A stretch of 37,665 bases of DNA, from positions 1 through 37,665 of the forward strand of contig JAUIEW010000018.1 in assembly GCA_030429365.1 (NCBI GenBank). Direction: 5' to 3'. The notes below the pieces were generated by a model. That model had not been told where the DNA came from and ran no database searches. It saw only the letters and a program-made list of their open reading frames with translations. Within the stretch, counting starts at the first letter, position 1, and the number at the start of each line of letters is the position of its first letter. The position numbers and the translations under genes are program-made. This document shows, piece after piece, positions 9,001 to 20,100 of this stretch. The stretch is from Phycisphaerae bacterium. GTDB taxonomy: Bacteria; Planctomycetota; Phycisphaerae; UBA1845.

Positions 9001-10241
9001 TCGACAACTGTCCGACCGATCCCGCCAATGCAGCGCCCACGATCATGCTTACCAAGACGTCTGATACCTCAGGGGCCGAAGTGACCCTGGCAGGACGTGT
9101 TTTCGAAGACTTGGTCGACGGTCGTTGTGATGTGGACAATGTGAAGCGCATCCACATAGATTGGGGTGATGGCAATGAGCAGTGCTATGACCTCACAGAT
9201 CAGTCGTGTGCGGACATTCTCAATGCCGACTTGGAAAACGATCTGGACGCAAAGAGCATTCAGTTGTCGGTCTCGCATATTTATCTGACTCAGAACGTAG
9301 ACACCATCACGGTGACCGCGACCGACGAGCGCGGTGCAGAGTCCGTCGAGACGTACACGGTAGAAATTACGTTCCCGACGACAGGCCTCGTTGCCTTCTA
9401 TCCGTTCAACGATGACTTGGCCGTTGACGAGATCGTGCGCGACGTCAGCGGCAGTGGCTTGCATGGCTGTCGGCAGGGTCCAAGCGTCGTCTTCGATCAC
9501 GTCAACCGATTCAGTAGTGCGCCCGGCGCGTTCTGTATTTCGCAGGACCATGTTGTTGACGGGTCTCCTTATGGAGGCGTCGAACTGGCGCCGATGCCGG
9601 TTCCGGGTCCGGACGGGGGGCTGACGGTGGCCATGTGGATGTTGCCCGGTAGCGGTCCCACCCCGGAAGGCTTGATCGTTGGCCAGTTGGGTTACCTGGC
9701 GTTCTTCACTGGGTCGACCTGCGCATCCGATGTCTGCTTCACGATTGAGTCGAGCGACGGATCAGCCAAGACGCTGGACGGAGGAGCGGGCGAACCGCCT
9801 GTACCGACTCAGATTGCCGGGCTCAGCGGTTGCCAACAGAATGCCATTCCCGAGAACTGGACGTTCTTTGCAGCCACCGTCCGCCCGGTTGCAGGCGGCG
9901 TCAAAGTCAGCTTCTACCGAGGCGACGGCGCGGATCGCGGCGTTGCCGGTCAGAGCAACGTGCGCCTGCTCGACGAGCAGACTTTCCAGGGCCTCAGCTT
10001 CCCAAATACCAACTCAGCCACAAATTGGCAGGTTGTACGGGAGACCTACGGTTTTGGGCCCGTGCCGACGGTGAGCGACACGAACGGTTCACCGTTCCAG
10101 GGACGAGTGGACGACCTCCGCGTGTATGAGCGCGGTCTGAGCGTCGTTGAGATCAATGCGTTGTTCAACGAGGCTGACAACTCCTCGCTGGCCGGCAACG
10201 ATCCAATACCGGGCGATAACAACCCGCCGGGCTGCGACTAG
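6036..10241 (+). CDS. Large lipoprotein with TIG, TSP3, protective-antigen-like pore and LamG domains
   Basis: A 1401-aa protein. The ATG is chosen because AGGAGAAGG lies six bases upstream and a signal peptide follows at once (basic start, hydrophobic WATVVAILGFAVGL, then Cys in SSGC, a slightly atypical lipobox). A Ser/Thr/Pro-rich linker comes next. Domains in order: a DCDGNGVADNC repeat (about 248-260); an IPT/TIG domain (about 276-361); TSP3-type calcium repeats (about 369-475); a segment at about 520-900 resembling anthrax protective antigen domains 1'/2; more TSP3 repeats (about 902-998); a PKD/Ig-like domain with HIDWGDG (about 1000-1112); and a LamG/concanavalin-like C-terminal domain (about 1115-1378, ending GRVDDLRVYERGLS). 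Protective-antigen-like landmarks are D-S-D-S-D-G with EEMQGYEI, SPLLADVPQVKVDF, a long Ser/Thr/Gly-rich stretch, AGIRIINEGNVAF with LTASLI, and ILALMADPSALLIDI. The protein is presumably anchored at the outer surface. Whether it forms pores is inference. It is divergent from the sigma/kinase pair. Confidence 0.85.
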   Translation: MRFNRCKHGHRFWQFRRIAKSGRYWATVVAILGFAVGLTSSGCGASATETSTDQSGADMPATTTDSTNTGGSTTPSGPGNPTDSQTPGESGDNETPDQSVAAPASDGSSGDLIFLSQEAPPFQTGIMTPFSAAASQTFVLAQPPRAETDVSFVVTASANLGGSNRFLSVFANNQELATLFNDDSGDNCAEPPNEHAFTITSAEYNALLDLNGDIRVDLIASPNMNGADCSPYSFVMVRIEYCGGADCDGNGVADNCEIQNAVAEDLNDNGLPDKCDLNIISVNPDSGPTEGGTVVSIHGKGFSEDTAVLFGGTIASEVQVVNSEYMTAVVPSRQGGSADVLVSKFDGVQLSATLPSAYSYYVLPPDNGADSDSDGRTDVEEMQGYEIAVDLFGFGLGNNGGNLVRRTVFSDPHDADTDDDGLRDGDEALIGTDARDPDTDRDGWSDLKEVNIELTSPVSVDTDGDARGPEGNLPPNSSLFDPAERVEVFDSHGGLFYGGTSPLLDDTDGDGVTDYDEFANPIRSPLLADVPQVKVDFVGELTMTLDVSLAQGTSVTQGKQYGLVESEGSTTTSSNESTWENSLEFSQSLEVAAGYEAGPTGGGSVEVSVGVSATQGFTEGGSTSWSEASTQEVQNSFLDIQEESATQEQTINGGTVTAGIRIINEGNVAFTLENLLLTASLIDQSARDGLRAIASLRPGVSNVTLSAFDQTGVLAVQTDVGRIGAEQILALMADPSALLIDIATFDLLDAEGRSFAFLNDITNARTATLILDQGLDRPIERYRVATEVARNPDGTAAGITVGEVLTKILGIPFEMEPRIGSVDPDFPNGVKILTKVRDRELTVDLGAANDPTDDEALAFWAVFGTFADAGDQTIDFNDLVLKAGDTIMLVYTEDRDDDGVFKREEFMYGSSDNDSDSDGDTLNDFLEIRTGWDIVVAGNHPQLSGLKHVFPDPTRENVDQDQLTDPQEMVAGTDPKNPDTDGDGLIDGVDNCPTDPANAAPTIMLTKTSDTSGAEVTLAGRVFEDLVDGRCDVDNVKRIHIDWGDGNEQCYDLTDQSCADILNADLENDLDAKSIQLSVSHIYLTQNVDTITVTATDERGAESVETYTVEITFPTTGLVAFYPFNDDLAVDEIVRDVSGSGLHGCRQGPSVVFDHVNRFSSAPGAFCISQDHVVDGSPYGGVELAPMPVPGPDGGLTVAMWMLPGSGPTPEGLIVGQLGYLAFFTGSTCASDVCFTIESSDGSAKTLDGGAGEPPVPTQIAGLSGCQQNAIPENWTFFAATVRPVAGGVKVSFYRGDGADRGVAGQSNVRLLDEQTFQGLSFPNTNSATNWQVVRETYGFGPVPTVSDTNGSPFQGRVDDLRVYERGLSVVEINALFNEADNSSLAGNDPIPGDNNPPGCD

Positions 10242-10282
10242 GTAGGTCGCGCAGTCGAGTACCAACGATTAGTTCATTGCCT

Positions 10283-10320
10283 GCCCCCTTCAGGACGTTC
10301 GCGTTTGTCTTGGAGGGGGC
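10283..10320 (+). terminator. Possible terminator hairpin after lipoprotein gene
   Basis: GCCCCCTTC pairs with GGAGGGGGC across a 20-base loop, 41 bases after the stop codon. The stem is strong, but only a weak pyrimidine tract (TCTCTCATC) follows rather than a T-run, so factor-independent termination is uncertain. Confidence 0.4.
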
Positions 10321-10616
10321 TCTCTCATCAAGTGCACCCAACCGGCTGAATTGGCCAAGCTCGGAAGATGAATTCGCTTCGCAGTGAGGATGGTTCCAGC
10401 CACATCGTCGAATCCGCAGGCCTCGAGATGCATCGGCAAATTCGGCTGGACGCCTAACCCGGGTCGGTAGGCAGCCGAGTCTGTCGCGCAAGCGAGGCGT
10501 TCGCAAATCGGTCTACGCGCCGCGTTGTTTCGCGCAACGCGGCAAGTCTTTATGGATGAACGATGGATGATCGGATCAGCGATGTCGCAGTTGGTTATTT
10601 TGGGAGAGCTTACGAC

Positions 10617-10658
10617 AGCGGGCGATCGGATTCGAACCGACGACGTCCAGCTTGGGAA
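10617..10658 (-). pseudogene. 3' half of tRNA-Gly(CCC)
   Basis: These 42 bases are identical to 24513-24554, the part of the intact minus-strand tRNA-Gly(CCC) from its anticodon loop through the T arm and acceptor stem to the discriminator base. Identity stops exactly after the octamer CTTGGGAA, the anticodon loop read on the plus strand. There is no D arm or 5' acceptor strand, so this is not a functional tRNA. It is best read as an attachment-site scar or the broken left part of an ancestral tRNA gene; the matching 5' half lies at 26720-26758. Confidence 0.9.
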
Positions 10659-10878
10659 TAGTTCACAGTCGGATCCTAACTCTAGCGACTACAGCGATTA
10701 ACCTTTGTGGCTCGTAAGCACTTGGAATCTGATTCGCGACTGGCGCTGCGACTGATTCGGGCCCGTTTCTAGACTGGTTAGGGCGCAACTTGGGTGCAAC
10801 CCACGGCTCCTCGCGCGCTTCATTGGGGGCAGTCCCCCTCCACCCTCCGTTCAATCATAGGTTCATTGCGATTGTCGG

Positions 10879-13218
10879 TTATTCCACCGCGTTCTTGGCG
10901 AGACTATCCAACTCTTCGCCGGCCGTGAACATCTCTTCTACCGAAGCCAGGCTCTTCAGATTTGTCCAGTTTGACTGCTCTTGAAGGGGATGCGGACTGG
11001 GATGGCGGGCGAGTTGTTTTCGATCGCGGCGATAACATCGCAACAATCGTATAAACCATTCGTCAGATGTCGTATCTGCGGAATTCACGCGAACGGTGTA
11101 CGTTTCTTTTTGCTCCTGGTCCAGTTGGGACCACCATGTTTCGACGATACGGCAGCAAGCAAATCTTGTGGTTTGGTCCTTCAGCGATGTGCGTCTCACT
11201 AGCACATCGATTGCAGATCGAAGATCGCCGCGCAAGTCGAAATACCGCACCAATTGCATGCTCGCGACAGGATTGCAACTGACCCTCGTGTTTTCGTACA
11301 GCCGCAATGCTTCGTCGGACTTTTGTTCGTTGAGCAGGCAGCACAATTCGACCCGTTCCATTGGAAACGTCGTATCCGACATTCCTACTTGGTCGTCTGC
11401 AATGCTTAGCAGTCGCCGCGCTTGCCTTGTGTCGCCGCATCTTGCCGCCGCGTCCGCCAAGTAGATTGTAAGATTCGCCGACTCAGGCAACTCACGGTGC
11501 GCGCTTAAGAGTCTGGGATAGGCCAACTCGGGGCGGTTCATCGCCAAATAGATATTACCAAGCAGTGCCTCAACCAACGGGTCGGCTGACGCGTTGTCGA
11601 GGCGCGTCCATGCGTTCATGGTCAGTTCGGCGTTGTCCCATAAGAGCGCGAGCAAACCCAAAGCGCGAAGATCATGACCCTCGGCCGCATCAAGCTGTTC
11701 AGCGGTGAATACCGTTGGAGCCTCCCAACTCCGCGCATACTCGTGCGTTAGGGGAAGTCGCCGATTGATTTCGTCAAGCAGATTCACATCCTCCTCTTCA
11801 GCCAACGGCAACAATGCCAATCGCACAATGCGATACTCGTCGAGCACGACCGAATCACCGCGCGCGAACTTGGCGGCTGCCTCATAATGCGACAACGCTT
11901 CTGCCAGCATGGATTTGTCAATCTGCTGTTCGTTGGACCGAGTCCGCACGGTGGGATCGTTAAAGAAAATAATCGAATACACGTCGTTGTTCGATCGCGG
12001 GCCAATGATTGTCATGCGACCGTTGTCTCGGTGCGCAGCCATCCATATCGGCATCAGAAATTGATAGACGACGAACGCTGTCGCCAATCCAATCCCAATG
12101 GCCGCGCCGCCGATTGCAGCGATGAGGGGGCGGCGGCGATTTCGAATCGCGCGTCTTATTCTCGTGAAGACTCCCGGACGTTTCGCCAACAATGGCGACC
12201 CTTCAAGGTGCCGATGAACATCCTCGGCCAATTGTTCAGCCGACGCATAGCGTTGCGCCGGGTTTTTCTGCAATGCCGTTAGGACGATCGCGTCAACATC
12301 GCCGCGCAAGCGCCGTTGAATTCGACGCATTTGTGGTTTGGATAGCTCGGTTCGCTGCCTAATCGCTGCGCTGGGGCGTAGCGGTGTTTGATGTGCGATT
12401 GCCTGCTGGATTTCAGCACGCGAGCCAGTGCCAATGTCGTACGGTTCCACACCGACCAGCAAGCGAAATAGTATTACACCTAGCGAATAGATGTCAGTCG
12501 CCGTTGTCAGGCGAGCACCTGTAATTTGTTCCGGACTTGCATATCGAGGGGTTAAGAGTCTCAAGTTTGCGTCGGTGGTTGCCCCTGTCGGTTGTCCATC
12601 GTCGTCCAGCAATCTTGCGATCCCAAAATCGAGTAGCTTAGGAACGCCATCTTGCGTGATGAGCAGGTTGCTTGGCTTCAAGTCGCGGTGGAGTATGAGG
12701 TGCCTATGGGCGTGGTGGACAGCCAAACAGGAGAGTTGAAAGAGTCTGAGCCGTGCATCGATATCAAGCTTGTGCACATCGCAGAAATCCGAAATAGGAA
12801 GCCCCTCAATGTACTCCATGACAAGATATGGTCGGCCGTCATCCGCTGCACCAGCATCGTACATGCGCGCAATATTCGGATGATGGAGGCTTGCGAGGAC
12901 GTGACGCTCGTTGTGGAATCGTCGTACAACGGCATTCGTATCCATGCCGCGCTTGATCACTTTGATGGCAACATCGCGATCGAACAGTCCGTCAGCCCGT
13001 TGCGCCAACCACACTTCCCCCATTCCGCCCGAACCAAGCGGTCGAACCAGCGTGTACGCGCCGACACGGTCACCGGTTTGATAACCGAAATCAAGATTTG
13101 TGGAATCGCCTTCTTGATCTGCCTGGGCGCCTGGACCTGTCAAAGATTGGCGAACGCGTGCCAGCCATTGATCATCCGGCTTATCAAGTTCGAATCCATC
13201 AGGTAGTCCCGGAGTCAT
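10879..13218 (-). CDS. Membrane-anchored Ser/Thr protein kinase
   Basis: A 779-aa protein. The ATG is preceded by AAGGA at good spacing, and the gene starts 12 bases after the stop of the ECF sigma gene, so they form an operon. The kinase domain spans about residues 54-340 with GSGGMG, lysine in VAIKV (K86), HRDLKPSN from 177, DFG at 197-199, YASPEQ and TATDIYSLG. All catalytic residues are present. A basic patch (RRAIRNRRR) leads into one transmembrane helix at about 363-387. The remaining roughly 380 residues are helical with weak TPR-like character (LGNIYLAMNRPELAYPRLLSAH and similar), much more diverged than in the two kinases at the left end. Operon position suggests it controls the sigma factor encoded before it. 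Confidence 0.92.
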   Translation of the reverse strand: MTPGLPDGFELDKPDDQWLARVRQSLTGPGAQADQEGDSTNLDFGYQTGDRVGAYTLVRPLGSGGMGEVWLAQRADGLFDRDVAIKVIKRGMDTNAVVRRFHNERHVLASLHHPNIARMYDAGAADDGRPYLVMEYIEGLPISDFCDVHKLDIDARLRLFQLSCLAVHHAHRHLILHRDLKPSNLLITQDGVPKLLDFGIARLLDDDGQPTGATTDANLRLLTPRYASPEQITGARLTTATDIYSLGVILFRLLVGVEPYDIGTGSRAEIQQAIAHQTPLRPSAAIRQRTELSKPQMRRIQRRLRGDVDAIVLTALQKNPAQRYASAEQLAEDVHRHLEGSPLLAKRPGVFTRIRRAIRNRRRPLIAAIGGAAIGIGLATAFVVYQFLMPIWMAAHRDNGRMTIIGPRSNNDVYSIIFFNDPTVRTRSNEQQIDKSMLAEALSHYEAAAKFARGDSVVLDEYRIVRLALLPLAEEEDVNLLDEINRRLPLTHEYARSWEAPTVFTAEQLDAAEGHDLRALGLLALLWDNAELTMNAWTRLDNASADPLVEALLGNIYLAMNRPELAYPRLLSAHRELPESANLTIYLADAAARCGDTRQARRLLSIADDQVGMSDTTFPMERVELCCLLNEQKSDEALRLYENTRVSCNPVASMQLVRYFDLRGDLRSAIDVLVRRTSLKDQTTRFACCRIVETWWSQLDQEQKETYTVRVNSADTTSDEWFIRLLRCYRRDRKQLARHPSPHPLQEQSNWTNLKSLASVEEMFTAGEELDSLAKNAVE

Positions 13219-13230
13219 CTACCCATCCTT

Positions 13231-13866
13231 CTATGCGTCGGGCTGGTGATCCGGCGCGTTGGCGCTAGGTGTGGCGTAGGGCTTGTCTTCCTCGTGAATC
13301 TGTCTTTCGATTAACGCGGCCATTCGATCACGAACGCGTTGTTTGACCTTGTAGACCGCTTGCGTCGTCGTTTCGTACTTGTCCGCCACCGAGCCGACCG
13401 ATTCCCCGGCCAACAAGAGTTCAAAGATCGCAACGCTCTTTGGATCGAACGATTGGCGAACCGATTTCAATGCCAGCCGATAGTGATGATCAACCCATTC
13501 AGATTCCCAAAGGTCATCTGCATCGCTGTCCGCGTTCTCCATGATCGCCAGCAGCTTTGAATCTAGCGTTTGGCCATCGCGTATTGGACGCGAAAAATGT
13601 CGTGCAATGGCGTGCCGGACGACCTTGCGCAGATAATCACGAAAACGTCCTTTCTTGGGGTCGTAATCGAAGTTGCGAAGCCCTTTCGCGAGATGCAGCC
13701 ACACGATTTGTTCGACATCGTCGACGTCGGCATTTTGCAAGCCACAACGAACGCAATATCCAATGATTAAATCGCGGTACTGCGTGGCAAATGCGCGCCA
13801 AGCTGCGTCATCGTCAGGGTCGCGGATGCGCAAAAGTAATGATGGTTGGGTTGTGTCAGACGACAT
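13231..13866 (-). CDS. ECF-type RNA polymerase sigma factor
   Basis: A 211-aa sigma-70 family protein. The ATG giving MSSDTTQPSLLLRIRD is chosen because GAGGGG lies at proper spacing upstream; the frame stays open further upstream but into unrelated sequence. Region 2 contains WRAFATQYRDLIIGYC, DVDDVEQIVWLHLAKGL and GRFRDYLRKVVRHAIARHF. Region 4 contains LLLAGESVGSVADKYETT followed by AVYKVKQRVRDRM, the DNA-binding helix-turn-helix. It differs in subgroup from the sigma factor at 5100-5669. It is immediately upstream of the kinase gene and divergent from the giant secreted protein at 14117, repeating the arrangement seen at 2251-10241. Confidence 0.9.
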   Translation of the reverse strand: MSSDTTQPSLLLRIRDPDDDAAWRAFATQYRDLIIGYCVRCGLQNADVDDVEQIVWLHLAKGLRNFDYDPKKGRFRDYLRKVVRHAIARHFSRPIRDGQTLDSKLLAIMENADSDADDLWESEWVDHHYRLALKSVRQSFDPKSVAIFELLLAGESVGSVADKYETTTQAVYKVKQRVRDRMAALIERQIHEEDKPYATPSANAPDHQPDA

Positions 13867-14116
13867 GCATTCGGCCCCTCGACGCCGCGGCCGATCTGCC
13901 GCTAACCCCTTTAATTTAGCCAAGTTAAGACTCTCAAACAATGCTGGGTTCAAGATCGAAAGCGGGTTTTGTGGATTTTTTCCGTCCAAGTCGCACCGTA
14001 CGCCGCTATTTGCAACGAACGGGCCGGTTGCGAACGCCATCCCAGAGACATTGCCAGCCGTCGTTTGGAATCTCTGGGGTGGCATTCTTCGAAAGCAATT
14101 CAATCTGGAGGACGGA

Positions 14117-17100
14117 ATGCAGCCATCAACATCGAGAATTTCATCAAGAATTTCCATCATCATTGCGGGATTCTCTGCGGCATTCGCGTTTGCGGAATCA
14201 CCGAATTCAAATGAATCAAATACCGTCGAACTACTTTCATCAATTGATCCCAACGGGCAGCAGTCGTTCGCGACTGCAAATGGCGAGACTACGAGAGCTG
14301 TAGACGTTGGTCCCATCCGATTGATGCCAACGATTCAGCCCTCGGCGCGTCATGCCGATCTTTCGGCGTCGACGCGCGCGATTGGTTCGCCATTCGGTTC
14401 TACATACAGCATCGAGCACGGAGTGGGTGCCGACGTTGGAGCCGGCTTCGTGGAGTGTTTTGACGTCAGTTTAGGAATTGATGATGACATAGTGACATTC
14501 GATGGCATCCTGGAAACCCTGGACGGACTTCCTCCGTTCGCCCAAACTCCGCTTGCGCACGAGTCTGAAGTCCCGCTTGCACCTGGAATATCTGAGATCA
14601 CGATCATAACATCATTACCGTCCCTATTTGATGACCTTTTTCCAGGGGGACAGACCGATCTTAGCACAGGGACGCCACTGGTCGACGGATGCTATTTCGT
14701 AGGGCTTACCGACCCACTTGACTGGTCGCCGCAACCCATCGTTGGTCATGCGCAAATATCCCTTGAAAGCACCTTTACTGGATTCGGGGAGCAGGGCGAT
14801 ATCACTTCCTTTTTTCCTCAGCCTTGGTCGGGCCAAGTGGGGGTCATTTTGCGAGACGGCGCGGGTCTCAACATCGATGATATCAGGCTTGAGATGGAGG
14901 TCATTACGTCGGACGCGCGCGCCTGCACAGATTTGGCGGGTCATTGCCTCGGCGATGTTGAACCTCAGGTGTGTGTGAATTCGGGAGGCTTTGCGCATCC
15001 AACAGCGACGTGCGGTGCGTTCGTGCCGTATCTGCCGACGGTGGCTGCGCAGTCCACACCCTGCGGTTTCGACAATGGTCAAGTGCTTGACGGATTTGCA
15101 ATTCCTGCGAGTCAGTATCAGCCCGACTATCAGACAACGGTGGCCGCCGCCGACGATTTTGTGATCCCCGAATCGCCCAGCGGATATTGCGACATCACCA
15201 ACATCACGGCGTATGTCAGGTACTTCAATATTGACGAACCGCATACGCCTGATCCTGCCATTGATTTCCAAGGGATCAACGTCACGGTCTACGCCGACAG
15301 CAATGGGGTTCCAGCAGGCAAATCGCGCGACGATGGTACGCGCGTCGAGACTTTTTCAGGCGGTATTCTTTATTCCGGTGCCGTAAATACTTTTTCCGTC
15401 TCAACAACCGGATTGACACCGTGCATGGATGCGGCAAATGCACCCTCGACCGCCAGAAATTTTCGCATCGATATCAGCACGATCGCCAATGATATTCGCG
15501 TACCTGCCGGCGTTCGGTTGTGGGTCGAAGTCCAACCGATCATGAATCGCAACGGGATCGGCCAAACCGGGCTGTTGCTGTCTGAGCAAAGCTTTGGATA
15601 TTACGCCAAGCAGATGTTCCCCAAGGCGGGCTTACCAGACTGGACGGTTATCACTGGCAACACGGGAAGTTGCGATGGCTTTGCGCGAGGCACACGGCGC
15701 GATCTGGCGTTGAGCATTACTGCGCTGCCGGCTGCTTGCGACAGTCCATCGGCGCCTGATTGCAACGCCAATGGTGTCGCTGACTACTGCGACATTAATT
15801 CCGGGCCTTGGGTTGCGTGGGTGTCCAACGGTAGCCCTAATCGTATTCAACGCGCCAACCCCGACGGTTCGAACGTGATTGACCTCGCAATGGCGGCAGA
15901 TGGTGTCGCTGGTCCTGAAGACGTCGCGTTCGATCCCGTGGGCGGTATGTTCTACTGGACCAATGCGAATGCAGATACAATTCAGCGTGCAAGCGTCGAC
16001 GGATCGGTCGTCGAAGTCGTGCTCGACGCAAGCGACGGGTTGCAAAGGGTATCGGGCGTCTCCATCGAACCGATCGAAAGGAAACTCTATTGGACCGATA
16101 CGCAAGCGGATGCCGTTCGCCGCGCCGACCTTGATGGATCGAACATCGAAGACCTCGTCATAACCGGCCTAGATAATCCTCTCGCACTCGTCCTCGATCC
16201 TGCCGGCGGCAAGATGTATTGGATGGATTCTGTCTTAGACAAGCTCATGAGTGCCGACCTCTACGGAAGCAATATCGTCGATGTTGTGACAACCAATATC
16301 GCATTTCCCGTCGACTTGGCGTTGGATCCAATCGACCAGAAGCTTTACTGGACCGATCAGAATCTCGACGTTATTCAGCGCGTTGACATCGATGGCTCAA
16401 ACCAGGAAACAATTCTCACCACTGCCGACGGTCTGAGCAATCCTACTGGTATTACAGTCGATCCGGCTAACGGGAAAATCTACTGGACCGACAATGGCCT
16501 CAATCGGATGTCACGGGCAAATCTTGATGGTTCGCAGGTTGAAACGGTCATCACTGGTTTGACAAATCCACGCGGAATGACCTTCGTGGCGCGAACGTCG
16601 GATGACTGCGACGACAACGACGTGCCTGATGAATGCGAATCCGATTGCGATGGCGATGGGGTTATCGACGCCTGCGCGATCAGCGCGGGGACTTCGATCG
16701 ACTGTGACGTCAACGGCATACCGGACGACTGCGAACCGGATTGCAACGCGAACAATGTCGTGGACGCCTGTGACGTAACCGCTGGCACAAGCGATGATTG
16801 CCAATTGGATGGCATACCGGACGAGTGCCAAGTTGGCTCCCACGTCTATGCATACGACGATGGCACCTTTGAAAGTTCTGGAAACTATGGCAGTGCTGCG
16901 AAGGCTGCGCTCCAACGATTTGTCGTGGTCGAGGGAACGGAAGTCATCGATCGCGTGGAGGTGGCTTGGGGTGGCCTCGGCGCGGGCTGGCCTGCAAACA
17001 TTTATGTTTGGAGTGATCCGAATGGCGACGGGGATCCTGCGGATGCCAAAGTGATTGCAACAACCGCGACGTTCAGCGGGGCCCCCGGGACGTTTGGAGA

Positions 17101-20100
17101 AATCTCAATCGGGCCCATCACGCTCGGCAGCGCGGGTACAAGTGTTTTTGTCGGCTATGCGCTTAACGATCCCGTTTCGGCGATTCCGTTTGATCAAGAT
17201 AGCCCGTTCGCCGGTGAAGCTTGGATCGTCGGCGCCACGCCATCCACATTTGATCCCAACGATCTTGCCAATCCGAATTACATACTTCCTCTTGCCCGGG
17301 TTGAAGAGACGACGTTTGGCGAACTCAACCTCGGAATTCGCGCCAAAGGACCAGGCGACTGTGATTCGAACGGCCTGCCGGATGCGTGTGACTCCGATTG
17401 CAACGACAACGGAATCCCAGACGTTTGCGAAGTTCTTGAAGGCACCGCCGACGATTGCAACGAAAACCTGATACCCGATCTATGCGACCTGGTATCGGTG
17501 CCTCATGATTGCTGCAGGCCCCATCCAGGATCCGGCTGCTCTGACCCTGAAATTGAAACATGCGTTGTCAGTCTCAATTCTTCGTGCCAGCAAAGCCCGT
17601 GGACGCAGGATTGCGTCGACCTGATCGAGTTCGGCGGTTGCGGTACCTGTCCATCGATCGATTGCGATGCGAACGGGGTGCCCGATGAATGCGATCCGGA
17701 TTGCAACGACAACGGCGTTAACGATGTCTGCGAGACGCCGCCGCTCGCGCACGACTGCTGTACACCCCACGGTGGTGATGGCTGCAGCGATCCGGACATC
17801 AGCGCTTGCGTGGTGGATCAGAATCCGCTCTGCGGCGGGTTCTTCGGTGGTGGCTGGTATCAGTACTGCGTGGATCTGGTTGATACCAGCGGATGCGGGA
17901 CTTGTATAACTCAGGACTGCAATGCCAATGATATTCCCGACGACTGCGAGATAGCGGCGGGATCTGCTACCGACTGCGACAGCGACGGCTTGCTCGACTT
18001 CGCTTGTGAAGGCATGTCGGATTGCAACGGCAACGGTGACCCGGACGAATGCGAGTTGGAAGGAAACGACTGCAACATCAACATGGTGCCAGACGACTGT
18101 GAACTCACCGACAACGACTGCAACACCAATGGTGTGCCCGATGATTGCGAATTTCCTTTGGGAGATTGCAACGCAAATGGAGTGCTGGATGACTGTGAAC
18201 TGGCTGCAGTGGGCAAACCGCTGTTCATGGGATTGGGAGACTTGCCAGGGGGAGACACGGAAAGCCGTGCCTATGGCGTATCGTCGGATGGAAGTGTCGT
18301 GGTTGGTTTCGGGCACACGGTGGAAGGGCAAGTTGCGATGCGCTGGACTCTGGACGAGGGCATGATTTCCCTTGGGGACTTTCCGGGGAGTATTTTTTGG
18401 AGTGTTGCTTATGGCGTATCAGGTGATGGACGTGTCATCGTGGGGCAGGGGACCGGTCAAAACAATTTTGAGGCCTTTCGTTGGACCGAGGAAAGCGGGC
18501 TGATTGGTCTGGGGCACATACCGGTCGCTTGTAATTGTTTCAGCGCGGCGTATGCAGTGTCGGAGAATGGTGAGGTTATCGTCGGTGAGACCGACTCTTC
18601 CTTCAACGGAGTTGAAGCTTTTCGATGGACCGAATCTCAGGGGTTGGTGGGTTTGGGTGATATTGGCGGCCAGTCTTTCTTCGCTTCTCGGGCATATGGC
18701 GTATCAGCCGACGGCTCAGTTGTTGTTGGATTTGACGGGTTTGCCCCTGATGCATTCCGGTGGACCGAAGAGACCGGTATGCTCGGGTTAGGAACCTTGC
18801 CTGGAGCTCCTGGCAATAGTAGTGCATACGGGGTTTCCGCAGATGGAACAACAATCGTCGGGTCGAGTAGTTCCATTTCTGGTTACCAAGCATTCTATTG
18901 GACTTCTGAGTCTGGGATGGTTGGCTTGGGCGTTCTGGGAGACGGAGACTTTTACGGCACGGCTAACGGTTGCTCTGGCGATGGATCTGTCATTGTAGGA
19001 TTTTGGGAATCGCCGTTTGGCCGAGAAGCAATGATTTGGCGTGCATCTGTTGGTATGCGCGCCATTCAAACCGAACTTGGGTCAGACTATGGGCTTGATC
19101 TTTCTGGTTGGCAACTCACGCATGCGGAAGGAATTTCCAGCGATGGCAAGACAATCGTCGGGTACGGGATCAATCCACAGGGCGATGTAGAAGCGTGGAT
19201 TGCTCGCCTTCCGGGTGGCGGTCCTGTTCTGGACTGCGACGACAACGGAGTGATCGATCAGTGTGAGCTAGTTGAAAATGATTGCAACAGCAATGGTACA
19301 TTGGACAGCTGCGAATTGGAAGGAAGCGATTGTAATAACAACGGTGTTCCGGACGATTGCGAAATTTCAGATGACGACTGCAACTCAAACGGCATCCTGG
19401 ACGAATGCGACGTGGCGAATGGTGCGCTCGACTTCGATGACAATGGCGTGCTTGATGAGTGCGAAGATCCGATCGACTGCAACAGCAATGGGTTGTACGA
19501 CGAATTGGAATTCAGTATCGACTCGCGTGTCTATTGGACAAGCATCATCGGGAGTGAAGTGCAAAGTTCCGAACTCAACGGAGACGATGAGCTATCAGTA
19601 CTTGGCGGCTTAAACGTCCCCGACTTCATCGCCCTGGATCTTGTTCACAACCACATATACGTGACCATTCGCGGCGATGATGTCGTCCTCCGCGCAGACC
19701 TCGACGGGGCGAACGTCGTTAGTGTGATTGACAATGGTCTGAGTGCGCCGACCGGAGTCGCCGTCGATCCCGCTGCCGGTAAGTTGTACTGGGCCGACGA
19801 GGAGGTTGGCTTGATCTGGCGAGCAAACCTCGATGGCACTGACACTGAAGTGCTTGTTGGGGCCAACGGATTCGGGCCGGTTGGCTTGGCGCTCGATGTT
19901 CCTGCCGGCAAGTTGTATTGGACCGACAGCCTGTCCGATCGCATCGAGCGCTCAAATCTTGACGGGTCGGGGATCGAGTTCGTGGTGACGACGGACGCTG
20001 ATCCGCGCGGACTCGCCCTCGATCCTATTCGCAATCAACTCTACTGGGTCACCGACGATGGCCTGAGTATCCAGCGCTGCGATCTGGATGGTTCAAACGT

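Larger units (their letters stand above)
10242..10878. other. Intergenic region with tRNA remnant
   Basis: The 637 bases between the lipoprotein gene and the convergent kinase gene hold no convincing gene. They contain a hairpin likely to terminate the lipoprotein transcript (10283-10320) and the 3' half of a tRNA-Gly at 10617-10658. The rest shows nothing recognisable. Confidence 0.6.

Noticed and set aside
13867-14316. 150-residue N-terminal extension of the second ECF sigma factor
   Set aside because: The extension overlaps the start of the divergent giant gene and lacks sigma-like sequence; the ATG at 13866 has a good ribosome binding site and begins the conserved part.
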